From: Cryptomeria japonica
Lineage: Eukaryota > Streptophyta > Pinopsida > Cupressales > Cupressaceae
Assembly: GCF_030272615.1 (NCBI RefSeq)
Contig: NC_081415.1
Coordinates: forward strand, 379,035,392 to 379,099,391
Length of the DNA: 64,000 nucleotides
Reading direction: 5' to 3'
Part shown: positions 47,491-58,700 of the stretch, piece after piece
How the letters are laid out: every line of letters starts with the position of its first letter
Numbering within the stretch: position 1 is the first letter of the stretch
Made by a program: the position numbers and the translations under genes
Notes under the pieces: generated by a model
What the model was told of the DNA's origin: nothing
Database searches by the model: none
The model's input: only the letters and a program-made list of their open reading frames with translations

Positions 47491-48490
47491 TCTTCTTACA
47501 TTCAAATGCACGGTGTCCTTATCCTCCACATTTAAAGCAGGTTCCTCTAAATGTCCTCTTGTCTTTTCTTCCAAATTTCTCATTCTGGTAACCATCTGGT
47601 TCTCTCCTTTGGTAGAAATTTCTATCATCCTTCTAGTATGAATTACCTTATTTACTCACTTTCTTGTCCTTGTTCTGATCTGTACTGGTTCCTCTTCCTC
47701 CGGTATATCCTCTTCCTCTGGTAAACCTTCCACCTTTACCTCTCTGTCTCTGCTCATGTCTTTTGTTCAATTTCTCTTCATCCTTCAAGGCATACTGGTA
47801 AGCCTCTTCAACACTCTCCAATTTAATCATATTGGGTTCATCTTGTATAGACATCTACAATCCATTCAAATATCTTGCAATTTGTTCAACTTCATCATCA
47901 ACATGTCTGGATCTGATGTTCAATTTGTAAAATGCTTCAGTGTACTCCTTCACACTAGATTCCTTCTATCTCAGATTCTGCAACTTCCAAAACAAATCCA
48001 CTTGATAATTTGTTAGGACAAAATTTGATTTCAACTTAGCAATCATCATATCCCATGTCTTAATCTTTTCTTTACCTCTTCTTTTCTTATCAACTTGCAA
48101 ATACTCCCACCAAAGAGATACATGACCATTCAACTGGGTATAGACATATTTTACCTTCCTCTCTTCTGCAGTGTTTTCAAAATCAAAATACTTCTCCATC
48201 TTCGAGATCCAATCCATCAATTTATTTGAATCTAACTTCCCATCATATTCTGGTGGGGTAAAATGAGGTTTAATGTTCACCCTACTCAAAACCCTTAAAA
48301 ACCTTTCTTCATCTGAATCAACTATCGGGGCTTCTTCTCCTTCATCTTTTCTCACATCTTCAATATGTTGGCCTCTTCTTTGGGTTGTCTCCATGGCTTC
48401 TAACCAGGCTGCTATTCCTTGCAACATCTCCATTACAGCAGGGTCTGCATTCCCACATGCTCCACCATTCCTAGTTCCTCTCCACAACAT
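47491..48490 (-). pseudogene. gag: Chromovirus gag with zinc knuckle (broken)
   Basis: Start likely at the Met near 48,490, about 95 bp after the primer site. The retrotransposon gag domain includes LMDWISKMEKYFDFEN, VSLWWEYLQ and KLKSNFV, then an Arg/Gly-rich stretch (GRGYTGGRGTS) and a CCHC knuckle, TCFKCGG then GHRAFECKK, at about 47,495-47,540. In-frame stops at 47,966-47,968 (TAG), 47,855-47,857 (TAG), 47,648-47,650 (TAA) and one within the knuckle (TAA) inactivate it. The frame is kept across all of them. Sequence ends at the LARD duplication and resumes with the protease at 35,300. Confidence 0.9.
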
Positions 48491-48585
48491 TGATTCACGC
48501 TAGTCCTCTGCAATTATAGGTTGGATCCGCAATCCTCCACCCTACAACAAAAATTTAGGACATGCACCCTCTGGAATGAAACTTT

Positions 48586-48597
48586 GCTTTGATACCA
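48586..48597 (-). other. Chromovirus primer binding site
   Basis: TGGTATCAAAGC on the minus strand, two bases inside the 5' LTR: a methionine-tRNA-type site differing at one position from TGGTATCAGAGC. Confidence 0.85.
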
Positions 48598-48599
48598 CT

Positions 48600-49200
48600 T
48601 GAAATAGTCACCGGTGAGGAGGGACCTCAAGGAGATTATTCCATACTGGCCAGCAAGAGTAAACACAATGGAAGCACACAGATATGATAGAGGCAATGCA
48701 AAATAGATAGTTTTATTGCATGAAATCTAATTACATCCAACCAGTAACAACCGGATTACAACATACCAGCACACAGGCCTGGCAGAATAGGTCACACCGG
48801 GACCTTGAATTGAAAGATCTCTCTTCTAGGAACAGTCTATCTCTGATTGATTCTAATTGATCTTTTCATGATTGCATTCTAAAGCATGATTACAAATATA
48901 TATATCTATCCAAAGGATCTAGTCGGCCCAAAAAGGATCAAAACCTGAAGAACAAGACCTAAAGTGCAAAATGAACAAGGTCGGCCTCCGCCAAGAGATT
49001 CCTCCAGAAAATACAAAGCATGAAATGTAGAAGGTTGGCCACATGCCAAGAAACATCAAGATGTCCAAGGCTCCGCAAGCTTCAAAATGGGTTCTAGTAG
49101 ATCACTAGAATAGGTCTCAAGCAACCAGTAATAAAGGAATAATCGGTAACAAGAAACTGTCATGGAAACCGATAGCGATATCTTGTCGGAAAGTGGTCCA
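48600..49200 (-). repeat. Chromovirus 5' LTR, truncated
   Basis: Matches 30,999-31,597 of the 3' LTR, then stops at GTGGTCCA where TGTGTTGACTTG of the Tat-like LTR begins. The outer about 189 bp are absent from the window. Confidence 0.88.
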
Positions 49201-50350
49201 TGTGTTGACTTGAATTTCATCCTCAGAATGCTACCTGCAACATGTTAATTTCACAAAATACCAATGGAAATGTTATAGGAAATCCAAACTCAACCAATGA
49301 AACTACATGAAATACATATGAAATAAAAATACTATTATTACCTTCATGGTTTATGTCTCATTGTGTCCCAACTCCATTGTTCCTGGTTGTAGATGGTGTG
49401 TTCTTAGACAAGCACTGATAGCTTCCAAGATGACATATGAAGAATAGACTGATAATTGATAGTTCACTAATTCTATGATATGCAATGCTAAATGACTATG
49501 CTAAATGATTATACTAAATGATTATGTTATTTGCTTCAAGATTAAAACTCCCGGATGCATAAGTTTTCACAAATGATTAGCTTGCAAATTCACTTGAAGT
49601 CTAACTTGAAGACTAAATCTCTCTCAACTAAAACTCTTGCTTTTATAGACTTTAAGAGGATAAGATGATATGGCCCGGATCAACGGTCATGATCAGATCT
49701 ATAGATTTGGATGGCTATGAGCAAAGGTGAAGTTTGAGAGAAAGGGGGAAGGAGAAGACAAGTGTCACTCATCTCACCTTGACTGGGTTGCTGACTGAGG
49801 GAATCTAGGGATGGTTGGAGAAAATTTAATCATGAGAGGACAAGTGGACTCAAGTCCTTCCTAAGATGTAGGAATGTTGGAGAGAATATAGAAGGAGGTT
49901 ATGAAAATGTGTATGTACAGAATATTTCATTAAATTTGGAGGTTGGAGATAAATGATGAATTAATATTTAAGGAATATTAATTATCTTAGCCACATGATG
50001 GATGAGTTGGCAAAGGGAAATGAAGTGGAGATGGAAGGATGAGTTGGAAAAGGGATTAAATAATTTAGAAATTATTTAATATTTGAGACTATAGGATAGA
50101 AGAATAACCATTAGATATTAGATATTTAATTGATGGAAGGAGATAATTAAATATTAGATATTTAATTAATTAGAGGAATAGAATAGATGAATTAATTAAT
50201 AAAATATTTCAATTAAAATAATTAATAGAAAGACACAAAAAATGAATTAAATAAATTAATCTTTTCAAATTAACTATTTAATAGAAGAATAATATTAAAT
50301 AAATATAAAATATTTATTTAATTGCTCATAGTCATTTTTATGTGTATAAA
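49201..50350 (-). repeat. Tat-like 3' LTR (1,150 bp)
   Basis: Starts TGTGTTGACTTG directly against the chromovirus LTR and ends TGTGTATAAA before the PPT. On the minus strand that end reads TTTATACACA, where the sister copies have TGTATACACC or TGTAGACACC, so the terminal base pair has mutated. A TATA-like GTCTATAAAAGC lies on the minus strand at about 49,640-49,650. The inner half is very AT-rich with ATTAATTAA words, as in the other LTRs of the family. Confidence 0.78.
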
Positions 50351-50364
50351 TTTTGCCCCTGTTT
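50351..50364 (-). other. Tat-like polypurine tract
   Basis: AAACAGGGGCAAAA on the minus strand, next to the 3' LTR; compare AAAGAGGGGCAAAA at 62,035-62,048. Confidence 0.8.
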
Positions 50365-50859
50365 AAAATGATGTCAAGACAACATTGTTTCAAAGATTAA
50401 ATCAAGTCTCGATAGTGCGCCTGATGAAGATAAAAAATCCTAATTGTGTGCCCCCTTGGGAGATTGATCGTGAAATTGTTGAAAAATTTGGTTTGAATGA
50501 TTGATCTCATGATAATTGAAAAGTTTTGTCAATTAAATTCATTTATAAAAAAAAATTAAATTGCCCCATTGAAAAGCATTAATTACCCTTTCAAATAGTA
50601 AATATAAAATTAACCAAGGTTAATTTTAATTTCATGTTCATCCTTGTCAGATTGTGAAGAAAATTGTCTTGGTGAGGTGACGAAATGGTGATTCACGTGG
50701 AGAACCATCGATTTGAGCACGTTCGACGATATCAGCGACCTCTTGAGTATGGGCTTCCAGTATGTATCTTATCCCTAGCTTTGTTTTCAACTTGTCGTAC
50801 AATTTTTCATGTTTTTGGTGCGTTTTTGGATTTTTTAATTTTTTTGTGATTTTCGGTAT

Positions 50860-51140
50860 TTGGTTAGCCCTTTTGCATTTAGGTTTAGCGCATTTTCTCA
50901 TGTTAGCACATGTGCTATTTTTGGTAGCGCATATGTTGGGAATGTTAGCGCATGTGCTTAGGTTAGCGCTTCTGCATCGAGTGTTTGCACTTTTGCAGCT
51001 AAAGTTAGCGCATTTGCTTTGTTTCACGCATATGTTCAATAGGATAGCGCTCTTGTTAAAACAGTTAGCGCATATGCTTTGGTTAGCGCATGCATTCAAT
51101 AGGATAGTGCTTTTCTTAAAAAGGTTAGCGCATATGCTCT
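50860..51140 (+). repeat. Degenerate 20-bp tandem repeat, TTAGCGCATATGCT type
   Basis: About thirteen units of 17-23 bp with consensus TTAGCGCATATGCTTTGG-like (for example 51,063-51,080 and 51,123-51,138). It keeps one minus-strand frame open (50,647-51,099), giving a Cys-Ala-Asn-rich product with repeated CAN words, and one plus-strand frame (50,762-51,142). Both are by-products of the repeat. It lies about 450 bp 5' of the PMD pseudogene, like the tract at 25,880-26,170. Confidence 0.75.
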
Positions 51141-51284
51141 AGATGAATATTTTTTATAGATTTCATAGCCAAAAATCACTTTGTTGATTAGATTTAAGCG
51201 TGTTTGATGTGCAATTATGATGAATAGGTACTTGATTGATTGATTGATATTTTTTGATAGATAGATTTGATTTGTTTTGATATA

Positions 51285-51470
51285 TTAGCTCTAAAAAGCC
51301 GATTTAGTTTCTGATTTAAGAGCATAGCAGATTTTTTATTGAACTCAATGATTGTTAGATCAATTTGATTTGTTTGGATAGATTAGCTCTAAGAAAACGA
51401 TTTAGTTTTTGATTTAAGAGCATAGCAGAGTTTTGATTGAACTCAGTGATTTGATAGAAAACCATGTTTG
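51285..51470 (+). repeat. 98-bp direct duplication
   Basis: Two copies starting TTAGCTCTAA at 51,285 and 51,383, both containing GATTTAAGAGCATAGCAGA. Located between the short-repeat tract and the PMD start. Confidence 0.8.
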
Positions 51471-51599
51471 ATAGGTTTAAAATGATTTAATAGCCTGATT
51501 TGCTTCATTTTGAAAAGATTGATATGATAGATAGATGAGTGATGATTGATCAAATTCTCTTGGTAAATAGGAGAAACTTGATGTTCTCCAGTGTCGGGA

Positions 51600-53680
51600 G
51601 AAATTCCCAATGATGCGACACTTAGTGCTAGAGCTTACATAGGAAGAGGTGAGACATATAGATGCCTTCCGATTACATTACTTATTACACATGCCTGATA
51701 TTACCCATAATAGGGGATTGTTGACAACATTAGGCGAGAGATGGCATAGCGAGCATATCACTTTCCACCTGCCCACGGGTGAGATTAGTGTGACGCTTGA
51801 GGATGTGTATAGGATTCTTCATATCCCAGTGACTGGCGAGCTAGTTCAATATGATTTTCAAGATCGTGTAGAGATAGAGGATTGCAGAGCCGTATTTGGT
51901 GATGAGAGCATCTCGAGAGGAGATATCTGATGGGAGGATATGATTATATATTATGAGACTCTCCTTGTGATTCTTGTAGGTTTGATTGGGGGATTTATTC
52001 GTCTAGATAGGAGATCTTGAGGTTTTTTTGTTGGTTGGGGTGAGATTCTTCAAAGCATGATGAAGCATTGGACTTGATATGTGTGGGGTATTTGTATGCT
52101 TTCTCATTTATATCATGATCTTCATCAAGTTGTTTATGATGAGAGTGCTAGTCTATCAACATGATGTACACTTTTGTAGGTCTGGTGCTGGGAGCACATT
52201 GCTATTACTCGGCCTATCCATCATAGAGTTCATGGAGAAAGGCATCCATATGTTTATATTTATGTAGGTATCATTACTCAGCATTAGCTAGGTAAGATGG
52301 AGTATTGGCGTTGGGTTCTTGATTCATTGGATAGTGTTACTTAGAGACCATATGTTGATTGTGAGTTGTAGATGGATGATGCATGAACATTACCATTTAT
52401 TATGCAGAGTAGATATCTTATTGGTCTGACTCCTTACATTGTCGAGAGATAGTTGATGAGTCACATTCTTAGATAGTTTGGTATCATTTAGCCTATGCCT
52501 ACTAGTGTCATGATATATGCTCAGCAGTATAGAGATAGGCAAGATTGGGGACCTTCTTTATCATTTGAGATTGCTTGCGCAAATTTTCTTGCTACTCTAA
52601 GAGTGGCTTATGATATGAGATTACACATTCTTGATCCCGGTGTTACTACAGATTATGCTTAGTACATACTAGCACATTCATTTCCTCATATTATTGATCC
52701 AACAAATCCTTATCCCAGCGCAGGAGATAAGGATGATGATTCAGATGATCCAGGTGTCAGGAGATGGAGATGGAGATGAGAGCTTAGAGCTGCTCAAGAG
52801 GCCGATGGATGTGGAGATGAGGGTGGGGATGGAGGTGGTGGTGGTAGGAGATCGGAACAGAGGGGAGGTCGATTGAGAGTCTATGGAGGACTGTTTGGAC
52901 CAGTTGGCAGGATTGGGAGACTGCATCCTATGGGTGGGTTAAATGGTGGATGGATTGGGAGGGATACTGGAAGGGTAGGGATGAGATCACCAAGAGGGTT
53001 TCCATTGACAGGAGGAGGTAGGATGATTGGACTGGATGGGGGTTATGGGAGAGGCATTGATTTTGGTCAGATTCAGCCAGACCCTAGGGTTATTGCAGCT
53101 CATGGTGGAGAGGATGAGGATCCAGAGGATCATGTTCCACTTATTAGATGATGGGTTCTAAGAGCTACTCGGATTGAGATTCCAGTAGGTGGACAGGGAG
53201 AGGGGATTGAGTTTCATGTGCCATAGTAGGATTTACCAGAGCAGGATGTGCTAGAGCATGATATGCCAAAGAAGGAGACTATTGATAGTCTCAGAGCACA
53301 GATAGATCAGCTTAGAGCACATATACATACACTTATGGTAGAGAGAGACACAACTATTAGGAGACAATGGGATACTTAGGGCCTTCTTGATCATATCTAG
53401 TAGGTTGGATCGGGCACTCTCTTAGCTGATACTATTAAAGCACTAGTTTAGGCTGGGAAGGAGACTTCTCATTGGTGACGACTATATGAGGATGTAGTCA
53501 CAGAGAGCCAGAGAGTAGGTAGCTATCATACCACCATGTTGATGGATACTAGTAGTGGTGGAGTCATGGGACCTCCTCAGAGGAGTGGTGATCATGGGAG
53601 ACAGGCATCTAGAGGATCTTCTCGTCCACAGCCGTAGAGATGGACAAAGTCAAGTGGTAGTGGTACAGGACAACCTTGAC
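51600..53680 (+). pseudogene. PMD accessory gene, full-length but broken, antisense to its element
   Basis: The plus strand reads FRLHYLLHMPDITHNRGLL, WHSEHITFHLPTGEISVTLE and YRILHIPVTGELVQYD. After stops at about 51,928 and 52,018 come SHLYHDLHQVVYDESAS and WCWEHIAITRPIHH, then FEIACANFLATLRVAYDMRL. This is the order of a complete plant mobile domain with its Tyr-Arg/His and Trp-rich helices. A Gly/Asp-rich low-complexity tail (52,730-53,150) and a coiled region (53,270-53,350) follow. At least ten in-frame stops are present. The family includes nuclear proteins such as MAIL1/MAIN, and elements of the Tat clade are known to carry antisense PMD-like genes. It is related to 25,327-25,839 over the shared part. 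Confidence 0.8.
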
Positions 53681-55575
53681 TTGACTTTGTATTGATGAGG
53701 CATTTGTACTTTTGATTTGATATCATTGTATACTTGGACTTTTATTGTTTTTATGATGATCTATATGCAAACATGGACCCTATATGATGATGATCTTTTA
53801 TTATGCATGTTATTTTATATGATGATGTTCTATATGCATGTTATATGGATGTAGTAATGATATGGATGATGTTATGATCTTTTTCTTTCTTTTCCTTATG
53901 ATTATGATCTATATGAAAATGCAAATAAATGATTGATTTGTCTTGATGCACATGGATGCAATTGAAAATGATGTGAAAATGCAAATGCAATGATTGATTT
54001 TTATATGTAATACTTATAATGATTATGAATCTAAGTGCAAAGATGCAACTAAATTATCTTTAATGAACTTTTAATGATAATGCAAATAATAATGATGATA
54101 AACTACATGATTAATGAAATGCACTTAATTGAATGCAAACTAATGCAATGATTAAAATGCAACTAAATGAAATGGATGATTAAAAAAATGAATGCACCTA
54201 TAATGATCAAATGCAACTTGTTTTTTTTTTTTTTTGTTTGTCCAAGTATACTCAATCCTTATTCATGACCGTTGATCTGTGAATGAAATGAGATGCTTAT
54301 AATGCAACTGAAAATTAATGCTTATAATGCAGATGAATAATGAGCTAATCTACAATGATCTAACTAAAAAATGATATTGCCATTCTTCATATGCTTGCCT
54401 TGTAACAATGCCTGATTTCATCATTGAGCTTTAAAATGTTGTAAGAAAATACAAGCAACTTGACATAATGATTCAAGATGACCTGGGTATTTCTTACATG
54501 GATTTTGATATAGTAAGTTTATACAAGAAACTTAATATAATGAAATAAGTTGGCCTGAGTATTGCTTGCAGAACAAACAAGGATTATCTCCTTTCATGCA
54601 TGACTTGGAACGCCCTCCTTGATCTTTTGTCGGTCATATCCCGAGACAAGTACATACCTTAATAAGAGATAAACCATAGATAACAATAAAAGAAAAATAA
54701 TCATGCCCCATCATAGCTTCTCTAGTCATGGACATCCTTGAGTCGCATAGAGTACATGATTAAAAATCAAGATAAAAACACTGAATCTTGTATGTCCTTC
54801 ACATGTTCTCATGGTCATTGACTGATATAATCATCTTGATGAATGTTTTTTGATAATATGTTATTACTTGCTGGTTGATTCTTTGGTTTCTGAGTTTCCC
54901 AATTCAATTGTTATAAGATGCCTTGATATTCGCTGCTTTGTTTCTTGTTATCTGTTTCAAAACCCTAGGTGTTTTTGTTTTTTCTAAGTTTTCCGAATGT
55001 TTTGGATTTTCCAAGATTCAAAAGATCACCTTAGCAAAAGGAATTAAGATTTTGCCCCCCAGTGGAAACAAAACTTTATTATGGATATATGAATTGATCA
55101 AGATCCAAACTATGGGGGGATACGAATGCAGATTGATTGATTCTGATAAGATCTAAGACAATGACTATGACAAGAGTGTCAAAGATTGATAATTGTTGGT
55201 AAGCTACATATTTTCTACCAATGGTTCAGAGCAATGGATGTGAAAGATGAAACATATAAGCTAGGATATGATGGAGATGATAGATGTAGTAGAAGTGGAT
55301 AGGATGGAATAAATAGGTGCACAAAGCGATCTCATAGATGGAGGAATTCATTTTTTTAGATAGCGCCTATTTACTAGTTTTCACCATCTAAATTTATTGC
55401 ATTTTTCTCTCTTTTCTCTTTTTTTTTTTTTCCTTTTCTTTTTTTTGTTTTATGCTTTTTAGGGATTTTCTGCTTTTCTAATTTTTACTGATTTCTTCAA
55501 GACTTTATATGCTTTTTATTGATTTTTTCTAGGACTTTATATACTTTTTATTGATTTTTTCCAAGACTTTATATC
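53681..55575 (-). other. Tat-like 3' internal region, non-coding
   Basis: Between integrase and the antisense PMD gene. Dense in ATGATG and ATGCAAATGA words (53,750-54,330), a T run (54,221-54,234), and a TC/T-rich stretch at 55,405-55,450. The part at about 54,420-55,560 aligns with about 62,870-63,740 of the neighbouring copy (for example GGATTTTGATATAGYAAGTT). Confidence 0.7.
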
Positions 55576-56800
55576 TCAAGCATAGAACTTATTGAGATGA
55601 ATAGAATTGATAGGTTCAACAAACCAATCACCTTCAGGTGTAGATAACTTGTATGCTCCTGATCCATATGCTGCTACTATGACAAAAGGTCCTAGCCAAT
55701 TTGGTTCAAATTTTCGCTTCTTTTCGCGGTCTTGCTGATTTCTTGGATTCTCCCTTAGAACTATATCTCCAATCTGAAAAATGTGTGGCTTGACTCTATG
55801 GTTATAACTTCTTGTCATTCTTTGTTGATATATTTTCAAATGATCTATTGCATTTTGGTGACATTCTTGAATTAGTTCAAGTTCTTGGAGTCAAGAGACT
55901 CGTTGCCCTTCTTCTAGTATAAGATCTTTCAAGGATACTCATAGAGAAGGTATCTCTACTTCTATAGGTAATATGGCTTTTGATCCATAGACCAAACAAT
56001 ATGGAGTTTCCACCATTGGAGTGCGGATGCTGGTTCGATATTCCCATAGAGCAGGATTTAGCTGAATGTGCTAGTCTTTTCCAGCTTCATTGACTGTTTT
56101 CTTTAAAATTTTCAAGATAGTTTTGTTTGATGTCATAGCTTGACCATTTCCCAGTGGATAATATGGAGTAGAAAACCTATGTTGGATATGAAATTGTTCA
56201 CATAGCTCCTTGACATCTTGATTCTTAAATGGTCTTCCATTATCAGTGATAATGGTCATAGGAACTCCATAGCGACAGATTATATAATTCAAAATGAATG
56301 ATGATATTTGTTTTCCTGTCACTGTTGTTAGAGGTACTACTTCAATCCATTTAGTGAAATATTCAGTAGCAGTCAGAATGAACTTATGTCCATTAGAAGA
56401 TGAGGGATTTATATTTCCTACCAAATCAAGGCCCCATTGAGAATTTGGCCATGATCTTGTCATAGGATATAATTCTTGTGCTGGTGCATGAATGAGATTC
56501 CCATGGATCTGACATTGTTTTCATTTCCTAGTATATGTGAATGAATCTCTCTCCATAGTAGGCCAATAGTAACCCATATGAAGAAGTTTCTTAGCCAGTG
56601 TTAAGCCACTTGAGTGTGTACCACAAATACCTACATGAACTTTGTTAAGAACTTTCTCAAATTCTTCTTGTTCAAGACATCTCAACAAAGTACCATCTAG
56701 ACCTTGCCTATATAGGATATCTGCAATAATAGTATAGTGAGAGCACTGACAGATAAAATTCCTTTTTTGATTGTGGGATAGGTCAAGAGGAAGGATATTC
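55576..56800 (-). pseudogene. pol: Tat-like integrase (broken)
   Basis: The zinc-binding part reads HVGICGTHSSGLTLAKKLLH and ends with KQCQIHG. The core begins NSQWGLDLVGNI (first Asp) and has ATEYFTKWIEVVPL and IITDNGRPFK (second Asp). The position of the third catalytic residue reads GNGQAMTSNKTILKIL: the expected Glu of GQAE is Met, so the active site is lost. After a stop at 56,071 the core continues NPALWEYRTSIRTP with further stops. The C-terminal domain is RSYNHRVKPHIFQIGDIVLR, then WLGPFVIV, ending INSIHLNKFYA. The same C-terminal region of the next element is at 63,751-64,000. Confidence 0.9.
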
Positions 56801-57350
56801 TCTTTTAATTACTGATAAGTTTGACCATATAGGGATTGATTGGTTCCTGATATATGGAAAATTCGGTAGATATGCTGGGATTGAATGGTAGGGGTTAAGA
56901 TATCTTCCATGAGAAATTCATAACGATGTTGAGTCTCCTTATTTTGCAAGAGATATGCTATTGTAGCCATTGCATCTGCTTCTTTATTCTCATTTCTTGG
57001 AATTTGGGTGAATGATATTTCTTTATAGTGTTCTTTAAACTCCTCTACCAACTGTTTGTATGGCATGAGCTTATAATCCTTAATTTGATAATCATCATTT
57101 ATTTAGCTGATGATAATTTGTGAATCACCATAGACATGTAATTCTTTGACATTCCATTCAATGGCCATTTTGAGCCCAATAGCCAATGCTTCATATTCTA
57201 CAGTATTGTTTGTGCATGGAAACCACAATCTATATGATTTCGAAATTGTGTGTCCCTAAGGTGTGATGAAAAAGATTCATGCACCTGATCCATATTGTGT
57301 ATAAGAACCATCAAAGTACAATTCCCAAAATTTTGTACTTACTGTCAGAA
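56801..57350 (-). pseudogene. pol: Second (archaeal-like) RNase H domain of the Tat-like element
   Basis: Motifs in order on the minus strand: FWELYFDGSYTQYGSGA (catalytic Asp), NNTVEYEALAIGLKMAIEW (Glu), VYGDSQIIISQI (Asp) and, after a stop, YKQLVEEFKEHYKEISF then IPRNENKEADAMATIA. This extra RNase H after the ordinary one is the diagnostic feature of the Tat clade. Stops lie at GSGA, FFITP and between the Asp and the last helix. Confidence 0.87.
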
Positions 57351-58700
57351 TGTCTGCATCAGGAAATTCAATGTGCAATGGTATGTTATTTTGTAAAGGA
57401 GCTTCAGCCAATTGATCAGCAATGACCTATCCCTTGATAGCTTTTTGATCAACATATTCTATATCAAATTCACTCAGTATCATAACCCATTTGGCTAGTC
57501 TTCCCGTCAAGGTTGAATTGCTCAACAAATACTTTAGTCTCTTTGCTATTAGTTTCACAGAATGAATCAACATATAATGTCGCAGCTTATGAGTTGAAAA
57601 CACAACTACTAGACATGTCTTCTCTATTGAGGAATAATTCATTTCATATCCAACAAGTGTTCTACTAATGTAATACATTGCTCTTTATTTTCCTTCATCA
57701 TGTTGAGCTAGGAGAGATCCTAATGATACATTTGTCGCTGAGATATAGAGCAACAATAGTTTCTCTTTGGTTGGTGATACCAGTACTGGAGGATTCATAA
57801 GATATTCTTTTATTTGCAAAAATGCTCCTTCACATCTCTGATCCCATTTGAATGGAATATTCTTATGTAGAAGATGGGTGAATGGACTACATCTATCTGC
57901 TAATTGAGAGACAAATCTCCTGATTGATTGCAATATTCCTTGTAAAGATCTTAATTGACTTATGTTCCTAGGTGACTCCATTTCCATGATGGCTCTGACC
58001 TTTTCAGGATCTACTTCAATTCCATGAGTTGATATAACTTACACAAGAAGTTTTCCAGAGGTTACTCCAAATACACATTTATTTGGATTTAATCTCAACT
58101 GATATCTTTCCAACCTATCAAAAATCTTGCTTAAGATGTTCAAATGTTCTTGTCTTGTATGAGATTTTGCAAGTATATCATCTACATAATCTTCCATAAA
58201 TGTATGCATCATGTCATGGAAAATTGTCATCATAGTCGCTCATGCATTCTTAAGCCCAAATGGCATAACATTCTAGCAATATGTTCCCCATGCACAAGTG
58301 AATGTTGTCTTTTCTTGATCTTTGGGTGCAAATCTTATTTGATTATATCCCAAAAAGCCATCCATTAATGAAAACATCTCATGTCCTGCTGATAAGTCCA
58401 CAATTATATCAATGTTTGTAGTGGGAAATCATCTTTGGGACATGCTTTATTTAGATCTCTAAAATCTGTATAGACTCTTATGCTTTTATCTGGCTTTGAT
58501 ACTAGTACAATAATTGAAACCCATTCTGGATAAGCAACAGGTCTTATAAAACCCACATCTAATAGTTTCTTCAACTCATTTTTTACAAGAAGAGAAATGT
58601 GTGGATGCATCTTTCTTAGCTTTTTCTTAACTGGTTTTTCTTTTAACTCCACATTAAGATGATGCATGATAAGATCTAGATTAAGTCCTAGCATGTTTGT
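57351..58700 (-). pseudogene. pol: Tat-like reverse transcriptase and first RNase H (broken)
   Basis: RT begins VKNELKKLLDVGFIRPVAYP, then SKPDKSIRVYTDFRDLNKAC and PKDDFPL. The frame then breaks near 58,404-58,430. The catalytic YVDDILAKS is at about 58,180-58,195, followed by HLNILSKIFDRLERYQLRLN and PNKCVFGV. RNase H has SLGSLLAQHDEGK, MYYISRTLVGYEMNYSSIEK, HKLRHYM and LSEFDIEY. Several stops and shifts. Confidence 0.9.

Larger units (their letters stand above)
30999..49200 (-). mobile_element. Ty3 chromodomain element (chromovirus), split by a LARD and truncated at its 5' LTR
   Basis: Minus-strand element. The 5' LTR is 48,600-49,200 (cut), the PBS 48,586-48,597 and gag 47,491-48,490. Protease, RT, RNase H, integrase and chromodomain lie at 31,800-35,300, and the 3' LTR at 30,999-31,786. 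The 12,185-bp LARD separates the gag zinc knuckle from the protease. Removing it leaves about 6.0 kb, a normal size for the family. Stops and frameshifts occur in every domain, so it is dead. Its 5' LTR stops at 49,200, where the Tat-like 3' LTR begins; the missing outer about 189 bp would lie beyond that insertion. Confidence 0.92.

Noticed and set aside
50860..51140. Regular short repeats as a CRISPR array
   Set aside because: Units are degenerate, about 20 bp, contiguous without unique spacers, and the context is a plant retroelement.
50647..51142. 150-codon and 126-codon frames with repeated CAN-like words, suggesting a Cys-rich repeat protein
   Set aside because: They are read through a degenerate 20-bp DNA repeat that leaves several frames open on both strands; no start context, signal peptide or homology supports a protein.
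52694..53151. Gly/Asp-rich plus-strand frames as an independent glycine-rich protein gene
   Set aside because: They continue the PMD pseudogene in shifting frames as its low-complexity tail.
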